A stretch of DNA of 64,000 nucleotides, from assembly GCA_014898425.1 (NCBI GenBank), contig RCSZ01000003.1:2356001-2420000 (forward strand), read 5' to 3'. The translations under genes and the position numbers were made by a program. The DNA comes from Botryotinia globosa. Lineage: Eukaryota > Ascomycota > Leotiomycetes > Helotiales > Sclerotiniaceae. Of the stretch, positions 56,499-64,000 are shown one piece after another. The notes beneath the pieces are model-generated. The model was not told where the DNA came from. It searched no databases and saw only the letters and a program-made list of their open reading frames with translations. Numbering within the stretch: position 1 is the stretch's first letter; every line of letters starts with the position of its first letter.

Positions 56499-58843
56499 AT
56501 GCCTTCTGCAGAGTTAATCGATCATTCTCCGCACCAGCCAGAGCCAGCTCCCCCACTAGCATCTGCTTCAAATGTTATCCTGATCGACAACTTCGACTCG
56601 TTCTCTTGGAACATCTACCAATATCTTGTCCTCGAAGGGGCGACTGTAACCGTATACCGAAACAATGAACTTAGCGTTGAAGAACTCATTGCGCTCAAAC
56701 CTACTCAATTGGTTATAAGTCCTGGTCCAGGGCATCCGAAGACCGATTCTGGTGTTAGTAGAGATGCTATCAAATATTTCGCAGGCAAGATACCTATATT
56801 TGGCGTTTGCATGGGACAGTGAGTATTGAGGAGCTGATTGGGCAGGATATTACTAAACAAATACCCAGGCAGTGCATATTGGACGTATATGGAGGAGAGG
56901 TTGTATTTGCCGGAGAAATCTTACATGGAAAAACATCTCCATTGCGACACGATTCAAAAGGAGTCTATGCCAGTCTACCACAAGACTTACCAGTAACACG
57001 ATACCACTCGCTTGCTGGCACACATCCAACTATACCGGAATGTCTCGAAGTATCATCCTGGATCGAGGCCGGTGTTGATGGGGGGAAGGGTGTGATAATG
57101 GGCGTTCGACACAAAGAATATGTTCTAGAAGGTGTACAATTCCATCCTGAGAGTATCTTGACTGCTGAAGGTCGGGTAATGCTCAAGAACTTTTTGACAA
57201 TGCGAGGTGGCACTTGGGCGGAAAATGAGCGTTCACAAAAAGAGGATTCAAGCAACACTGCGCAAGCGTCCAAATCTGGTTCCACAGGTGCCAAAAAGGA
57301 GAACATACTGGACAAGATCTTCGCGCATCGCAAAGCCGCTGTTTCCGCACAAAAGGAAATTCCTTCCCAACGACCCTCCGATCTCCAGGCCGCCTATGAA
57401 CTTGATATTGCGCCACCTCTTGTCCCCTTTGTCCAACGTCTTCGCAAGTCTCCATTTCCATTGTCGCTTATGGCCGAAATTAAACGAGCATCCCCTTCGA
57501 AAGGTGTCATCTCTTTATCAACATGCGCTCCAGCTCAAGCTAGAACATATGCCCTGGCTGGTGCAAGCGTGATTTCGGTTCTAACAGAGCCAGAGTGGTT
57601 CAAGGGAAGCATTGATGACTTGCGAGCTGTAAGACAGGCTCTTGAAGGCATGCCAAATCGACCTGCTGTTCTACGAAAAGAATTTATCTTCGAAGAATAT
57701 CAAATTCTAGAAGCTAGATTAGCTGGGGCCGATACGGTTCTACTCATTGTCAAGATGCTAGATGAAGAAACCTTGACCCGTTTATATCATTATTCCGTGT
57801 CACTTGGAATGGAGCCTTTGGTGGAAGTCAATACATCAGAAGAAATGACTATAGCCGTCAACCTTGGTGCAAAAGCTATCGGTGTAAACAACCGAAATCT
57901 AACCAGTTTTGAGGTAGACCTAGATACTACAAGTCGTCTCCTCAGTCAAGTTCCGAAAGAAACCATTGTGTGTGCTCTCAGTGGTATCTCCGGCCCCAAG
58001 GATGTAGAAGCCTACCAAAAGAATGGCGTAGGTGCGGTCCTTGTGGGCGAAGCGCTTATGCGAGCCAAAGATACCGCTCTCTTCATTCGAGAATTACTCG
58101 GTGGTTCAACTACTCAAGCAAAACCCGCAAGTGGCAGTTTACTTGTAAAAATTTGTGGAACAAGAAATGCTGAAACTGCAACTGAAGCTATCAAAGCTGG
58201 TGCGGATTTAATCGGGATGATTCTCGTTCCCGGTAGAGGTCGACATGTTCCATACAAAGATGCAATCACTATTTCGAAAGCTGTTCATCAAGCTCAACAA
58301 ACGACAGGAACAGTTGTTAGTGACCGTGTGAGCAACCAAGCATCAGATTTCTTCAGCAATGCAGCCTCGAATATTTCAAGTCATCGGCCACTGTTGGTTG
58401 GTGTCTTCCAGAATCAACCTCTAGAAGAGGTCCTAGAGTTGCAAAAGGCATATGATTTGGATATAGTACAGCTACACGGCGATGAGCCATTGGAATGGGC
58501 AAACATAATACCAGTTCCTGTTATTCGAAGCTTCAAACCTGGTCAGGTTGGTCTTGGGAGAAGAGGCTATCATACCATTCCTCTACTAGACTCCGCATCA
58601 GGTGGCTCTGGACAGAAATTAGATATAACAGAAGTTAAAGCTACTTTGAGCAAAGATCAAGGTCTCAGAGTCATTCTTGCTGGTGGATTAAATCCTGAGA
58701 ACGTAGCAGAGGCTGTGCTATCAGCAGGGGATGTTGGTGATCGAGTAATTGGCGTTGATGTCAGTAGTGGCGTAGAAGAAGATGGTGCTCAGAGTATCGA
58801 GAAGATCAAAGCTTTCATCAAGGCAGCTAAGAGCGTCAGATAG
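56499..58843 (+). CDS. TRP1: trifunctional tryptophan biosynthesis protein TRP1/TrpC (GATase, IGPS, PRAI)
   Basis: This single cytosolic protein supplies three activities of tryptophan synthesis: the glutamine amidotransferase of anthranilate synthase (partner of the TRP2-type subunit), indole-3-glycerol-phosphate synthase and phosphoribosylanthranilate isomerase. Two exons (56499-56818, 56869-58843) give 764 residues, the expected size. GATase covers about 25-225 with the nucleophile Cys104 in GVCMGQ and the His199/Glu201 pair in FHPES. IGPS covers about 253-515 with [11 protein letters not shown] at 309-319. PRAI runs from about 531 with Cys536 in [22 protein letters not shown] and GVDVSSGVE. 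All catalytic residues are present. The 50-nt intron falls directly after the active-site loop GVCMGQ. TGACTCA lies upstream. Confidence 0.97.
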
Positions 58844-60162
58844 ACATGGCTGAGTATCCTGAATGAATTTTGATGGCAAATAATGACTAATGACTCGTTC
58901 TTATGAAAAGTCGATTTATCGGTTGAACATCTTCTGGGTCGTCCTTCGAAATGTGAAATTGCGATACACGATCTATCATCTCAGATATATTTTATTTTCT
59001 TGGTCGAAATGTTGGTTACTTGGACTTGCATCAGCTTCTTTCGTGACATTTCGCATTAACATCGGTTGCCCCCTTTTCATCCTCGCCTCGACCGAAAACA
59101 TTCTCACTTTCAAAATTTGGATATATCTCATGGAAATTCACTTCCACTAATCACTTCGACCTACTAATAGTACAAGTACCTACTTATAATAACTACTACA
59201 TTTGAAACTTGAGAGGTGGACTAGTTTTATTTTCTACACCTCTCAATTATTACCCCTCAATCATTAAGAAACAATTTCGTCCCTACTAGTGTCCGGACGA
59301 ATCAATTTTCCCATCCACAGTCGCAACTACCTCTCTAGTCTCGAGATATATTCAATACCTTTTGTCCTACCCCACTTCGATATCAATTTCTCAACAATCC
59401 CAAAGTTACAACCGAATACTTACCTCTTTTCACACTACCATTTTGTGACCCATATCCTTTACATTGCTTTCTCGATCGCGTTGATCTCATTATTACCTAC
59501 TTAAGTTATCTGACATCAACATTCCTTCTGCTTTCTTTCGAGACTTCAACCACTCCCTTTCTCATCTCTTGCTTGAAACTTGAATTGTCTCGGATATCAA
59601 ATCATTAGACTCACAACTTCTCTTCATCTATCGTCAGCTGGACCATCTTATCGAGAACTACGAATTCCCGGGTTTCAAGAGCCAATATCTCCGTAAGTTT
59701 TTATGTCATATCTTGCCTTTTCATTCAATTTTCTCTTCATAGATTCACCCTTCGGACCACTTCCGTGGCTTAGTATCTGCTCTATTTTTTTGTCTTTCAT
59801 CTGTTATGATTTTCGATTCATCGTGTTTGGTTTTGGGGCAGGCTTTGTCACTTTGCATTAAGCGAGGTATTCAAATTCAGTGAAGTATGGATCAGACTTC
59901 ATCGAGATGTTGGAGTCCTTCATTCTGTGGTCGTGACATTGTGTTATATAACATCTGTATTTCTGGCTTTGGTCTTGAGCTACGTCTAGTCTGCTTCTTT
60001 ACTGAGCATACTATCGTCGTTCCTCAACTTCGTAGATGGGAAACTTCATTGTCGATTATTCGCAATTGCTACTTATCTTTCCTCTCGTGTTATGCTACCA
60101 CATCTCACATAATATAGCTAACACCCTCTAGAACGTTTCACATCTCACCACCAACCACAACC
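58844..60162. other. intergenic and probable spliced 5' leader of the BRCT gene
   Basis: C/T-rich leader-like DNA occupies about 59280-59690, followed by a donor (CGTAAGTTTT at 59691-59700). A CTCTAG acceptor at 60126-60131 lies 31 bases before the BRCT-gene ATG. A 5' UTR intron of about 440 nt is plausible. No other gene is supported. Confidence 0.45.
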
Positions 60163-61977
60163 ATGCCACGTATCAAAGCCCCTACACACAAGACCCCCTC
60201 CAAATCCAAATACAAATCTCACAACCCCTCTCTTCCTACACCTCCCAAACCCAAACGCAACAAAAATTCCTACAGCAACGGTGCACTCAAACCCATATTC
60301 AGCGGCTGCAAAATGTCACTCGCAGGCGACTTTATCGCTGAGCATCCCGGTCCCAACGCCGAATCCCAATGGAACTATGAGAAAATTAGTAAATGGATTA
60401 CTGTTCATGGTGGCGAGTATGCGAGGGAAGTGGATGAATATACGACGCATTTGATTGTGACTATTAAGGAGTATAAGAAGAAGGGGGCTCAGGGTATGTT
60501 TATTCTTCACATCTTTCATGTTTGTATCTGTGTTTGTGCCATTGAAGAGATTTGCTGATTTAGAGTGTGTGTTATAGTCCGCAAAGCAATGGCTATGGGG
60601 AAACGATGCCATATAGTTGTCATCGACTGGCTAGTCGATTGTCTGACCTTGAAAACTAATAAGAAAAAGAAACTCGTCGTGACGGGATATACACTTGGTC
60701 GTGTAATCCGTCGTCTACATCATACTGAAGACCAGAAGATCAAGTATCGACAGAGATTCGAGGAGAATGTGAAAGCGAGTAAGGAATTATGTGATGATCG
60801 TATGTGTTTCCCCCCAATGTATATCTATATTTTTATGCCCCAATATTCTTACTTCGTTTGAAGTTTAATGTCTGGAGCTTGGGGTTCGAGGAAGAATCAT
60901 CTAACATGAAAATAGGACTTCATCATGTTTATGTCGATCAGACGAATTTTGAATATAAAGTCGTCCTCACTCGTGTTCTTCTGCATGGCAAAAATAAAAA
61001 TCAGAAATATACAGTCTATCTCTTCGAATCCAATGCTCAACCGCATACCTATATGGCTGGAGCAAAACTAACAACTACCTATCAAAGTCCCTCTTATCTT
61101 CGAGAAGATTGTCGTCGTGAGTCTTTCTCCCGCTATTCCCTCCTCCCCTTTTCCCACTTCACCCTCCAAACTAAACTCCCGTTCCCTCCTCACAGCTAAA
61201 ATATTCGCCGACGCCTTCCTCGATTTTAAAAATATATTCAAATCTAAAACCGGCATCGAATGGGACGATCGATATGAACCCCTCCCAGAAAGCCATCCTA
61301 AAGATCTATTCCGATTTCAAAGACCTACCCTAGGACGACCAATGGGCATGCTACCTTCTTGGCGCAAAGCTCCCAGCTGGAAAGATATCGAATCCGATTC
61401 CATCCTCCACGAAACGGGAGTTGATTCCTGCGGTGAAGAAATCCGAAATAGAGATGAAGAAGCCGAAGACGAAAGCAGCGAAGTCGAGAAAAAAGAACGC
61501 GAAAACGAGAGGAGAAAAGAGAGGATGATGATGATGGAGAGAACTCGAGTGATCGAGGAGAGAAAGCGAAAAGAAGAATTCGAATATGATAGTGATAGTG
61601 AGGTGGATGATGATGAGGCGTTCGATGAGTTGATGAGAGATTCTGCTTCTGCTCCGGTGTCTACACATCGTCACGCACATCTTGCGCAGTTTCCCCGATC
61701 GCAAAATGGGATGGTTACGCAAAAAGAAACTGTGATTGTTATTTCAGATTCGGATACCGAGACGAATAGCAGCGATCCGAATACCGAGGATGAGGAAATG
61801 GAAAAGTAAGTTCTTTAATTATCATTTCCCTCCCCCTCCCCGGTTCACAAACCCCCAACCTAACATGTCCCAAGTCCAGCTTCTCCTCCCAGAACTCCCA
61901 CCACAAACCGCGTCTCGCGAACACAGCGCTCTTTTTCCGCCTCGGGAAATTCTGTCGACGATGCTACCATCTTATAA
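60163..61977 (+). CDS. BRCT protein with a WGR-like domain and no PARP catalytic domain
   Basis: Five exons (60163-60493, 60578-60799, 60916-61116, 61196-61805, 61875-61977) give 488 residues. A basic Lys/Pro-rich N terminus (residues 1-40) precedes a BRCT domain (about 43-150: LKPIFSGCKMSLAGDF, EYTTHLIVT, and the conserved Trp in VVIDWLVDCL). Next comes a region resembling the WGR domain of poly(ADP-ribose) polymerases (about 185-280: HHVYVDQTNFEYKVVLTRVLL, then FKNIFKSKTGIEWDDR), but the Trp-Gly-Arg motif itself is absent. The C-terminal part is a charged Glu/Arg coiled-coil-like stretch followed by acidic sequence. No ADP-ribosyltransferase domain follows. A DNA-damage or chromatin role is likely from BRCT. 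The last intron ends in AAG; if it is not spliced, the protein stops four codons on, at 61809. Confidence 0.8.
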
Positions 61978-62751
61978 AATTTGACTTTTGCATATCGGAT
62001 CTCTTTCACGGCTGCACTATCTTGCATCACATATCGCATTCTATTTTTAATCAATCTTGATCTCAATCGCATCTCTAAGTTAATTTCTAAGCGCACGAAT
62101 ACCTCATCATTCGTACACACACACACATACACACATCAGCAACCACACCATATATCACCACACTAAGCTACGAACAAACGAACACATCAGATTCATCAAC
62201 AATACGAGATCTCTTGTCCTTCACCTCTTTCACCTCTTTATATCTTCGTATCTTCATATCCCCAATCCTCTCCCCTCAAATCGAGAAGTATCATCCCGAG
62301 GGAAAATCCAGTACTATTTTCCCATTTTCCATCTTTCCACCAGTATTTTATCTGATTTCCAAGTTTCTCCGGGGCTTGTATCATTTCATTTCATTTCATC
62401 TAATTTGATCTCTTTTCATCAATTAACAAGTCTCTTATTATTTCTTTATTTTTTTCTTTCTTCTTGCATCTTCTCAGGAGATCTGATATGAAAGACCTTC
62501 CTTCAGCAGACATGGAGCAGATGGTGTATAGAAAACGGCATGGCATGACATGGCATGGCATGGCAATATCATTTGGAGTTTGGGAGATGATCTATGATCT
62601 ATGATCTATGAGGATGGGTATGAGGGATGCCTGATATGTAGTAATCTGACATGACATGGGAAATGAGATGAAGTGGATTGGATTGGATGAATTGGATGAA
62701 CTAGTTGAATACATCTCTCCCTCTCTCTCTCTCCCTACCTATCGAGAAAAC

Positions 62752-62848
62752 CATCAATATCAATATCAATATCAACATCAACATCAATATCAACATTAAT
62801 ATCAACATCAATATCAATATCAATATCAATATCAATATCAATATCAAT
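62752..62848. repeat. 6-bp microsatellite (ATCAAT/ATCAAC)n
   Basis: About 16 copies of a hexamer with interspersed T/C variants. Confidence 0.9.
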
Positions 62849-62970
62849 ACAATCTTCAAGTTTCAAAAGCAAATATCTAAAAGAAAACATTTCCAGTGTA
62901 ATTATTTAAAAGCGTTTTAATAAGTTATCACTCATCATTTAAAACTTCAACTTTCCACCTATCCTTCCCT

Positions 62971-63110
62971 CATCTTCATCTTCATCTTCATCTTCATCTT
63001 CATCTTCATCTTCATCTTCATCTTCATCTTCATCTTCATCTTCATCTTCATCTTCATCTTCATCTTCATCTTCATCTTCATCTTCATCTTCATCTTCATC
63101 TTCATCTTCA
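62971..63110. repeat. 6-bp microsatellite (CATCTT)n
   Basis: About 23 perfect copies of a hexamer. The minus strand reads as Glu-Asp or Lys-Met repeats, an artefact of the repeat. Short AAACCC repeats follow to about 63137. Confidence 0.92.
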
Positions 63111-63592
63111 CAAACCCAAACCCAAACCCAAATCCAAACAAAACTCGCATTGAAATACACTACATCACATTACACTACAATACAATGTGATATAATATAA
63201 TGATATACAATAAACCCTACATACTCCTTCATATTGCTACTTCGTCAACTCAACTCAACAAATACAATACAATACAATTCATCATCTCTCTCCCCCCCCC
63301 CATTTTCACATTTTGTAACATGTATAAAAAAAGAACATCATATCATAATATAGCTCCTTCAAATACCCATCCAAACATGCTAGAATCAATACATCAAGAT
63401 AGAAGAAAGCCTACCACTATTTATGGTATTTCCCAAGCACCTCAAACACCGCAAAATTCCCTCCTTCCATCCAATACTGATTTTGCTCAAAACACCATCC
63501 CATTTTTGCCGACTCCCTCTACTATTCTCAAATAATCTTTTTCGCAACCTCTCTCTGCACCTCCCCACACAGTCTTTCCTCCCATCTCCAAC

Positions 63593-64000
63593 TCAAAATC
63601 TCAGCTTCGGCATCACAAACACCACCAACACAGCCAGGACCGCCAAACCCGCAATCCACGCATACATCATCATGCGACCCCACCAACCCCTCCCCTCCGT
63701 CATACTCCTCAAATACCCCATTCTTTTCGACGCCGCTTCCAATCCAAGCTCATTCTTATTAATTCCCGCGATTGCAGAATCGAGCACCGAGGAATCGCTT
63801 GCGAGGGTACTGGCGAAGGTTTGTGAGCGAGCGCGGAGTTCCTGGGCCATGGAGAGGAGAGAATTGGTTAGATCTTCTTGCTCGGTACGGTGGTGCGTGA
63901 GGAGTGTTTCGGTGGTGGCGGTGGTGGTGCTTGAGGGGGTAGGGGCTGGCCGGTATGTAGAAGTAGAGGTAGAGGTGGATGTTGTGAAAGCTTGATTCGG
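63593..64000 (-). CDS. USE1-type ER SNARE (C-terminal part, runs off the right edge)
   Basis: The final 135 or so codons of a tail-anchored SNARE are visible. The reading continues upstream of the Met at 63850 to the window edge through a Ser/Thr/Pro-rich linker, then TLLTHHRTEQEDLTNSLLSMAQELR, a SNARE-like amphipathic helix, and LDKNELGLEAA-like and RMTEGRGWWGRMMMYAWIAG segments. It ends in a hydrophobic tail anchor (GLAVLAVLVVFVMPKLRF). Use1 functions with Sec20, Ufe1 and Sec22 in retrograde Golgi-to-ER fusion. The pattern NELGLEA followed by TEGRGWW and a C-terminal membrane helix matches fungal Use1-like proteins from memory. The N terminus and true start lie outside the window. Confidence 0.8.
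   Translation of the reverse strand, partial: PNQAFTTSTSTSTSTYRPAPTPSSTTTATTETLLTHHRTEQEDLTNSLLSMAQELRARSQTFASTLASDSSVLDSAIAGINKNELGLEAASKRMGYLRSMTEGRGWWGRMMMYAWIAGLAVLAVLVVFVMPKLRF

Larger units (their letters stand above)
61978..63592. other. intergenic with hexanucleotide repeats
   Basis: This lies between convergent genes. It contains two long 6-bp microsatellites (listed separately) and smaller TGGCATGACA, TGATCTA and AAACCC tandem repeats. Frames within it are repeat artefacts. Confidence 0.6.

Noticed and set aside
62939..63160. Glu-Asp and Lys-Met repeat frames
   Set aside because: Microsatellite translation of CATCTT repeats.

Overview
The window is nuclear DNA from a filamentous ascomycete (Pezizomycotina). 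The evidence is short introns of about 47-116 nt with GTRNGT donors and CTRAY branch points, a trifunctional TRP1/trpC gene with the GATase-IGPS-PRAI order, a PTH11-type rhodopsin-like receptor, a SAC7/BAG7-type RhoGAP, and AT-rich transposon relics whose differences look like RIP (C-to-T). The gene set resembles Leotiomycetes (Botrytis/Sclerotinia-like), but that placement is inferred; the genus cannot be fixed from sequence alone.

Layout. (1) 0.3-17.5 kb is accessory DNA with widely spaced genes: a PTH11-like receptor (-), a short-chain dehydrogenase (-), an MFS sugar transporter (+), a cysteine-rich unknown protein (+), a cytochrome P450 (-) and a broken GMC oxidoreductase (+). A 690-bp AT-rich Harbinger-like element lies at 13.5-14.2 kb. 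(2) 17.5-22.4 kb holds microsatellites and one conserved unknown gene (-). (3) 22.4-27.2 kb is a transposon graveyard: a 2.03-kb Tc1/mariner-like element and a 2.56-kb hAT element, both AT-rich and without intact genes, 234 bp apart. (4) 27.2-38.2 kb is sparse and carries a SnoaL-like protein (+), an acidic low-complexity protein (-), a FAM32A-family protein (+) and a Ser/Thr-rich cell-surface protein (-). (5) 38.2-43.6 kb is a long gene-poor stretch with a 508-bp MITE with well-preserved terminal repeats. (6) 43.6-64 kb is the conserved core: RhoGAP (-), TIM9 (+), NUP192 (-), divergent TRP1 (+), a BRCT protein with a WGR-like domain (+), and the 3' end of a USE1-type SNARE (-) that runs off the right edge.

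The core genes serve unrelated housekeeping roles: Rho signalling, mitochondrial import, nuclear pore, tryptophan synthesis and ER SNARE. The left-hand accessory genes (receptor, transporter, dehydrogenase, P450, oxidoreductase) could serve sensing and small-molecule metabolism, but there is no backbone synthase, so a biosynthetic cluster is not demonstrated.

The most useful unexpected observations are four terminal-inverted-repeat elements with identifiable target-site duplications, frequent use of AAG as the 3' splice site (six of 23 introns by my reading), and a recurrent TACCTAGGTA palindrome in intergenic DNA. Exon boundaries were worked out by hand from frame and splice consensus. No transcript data were available.
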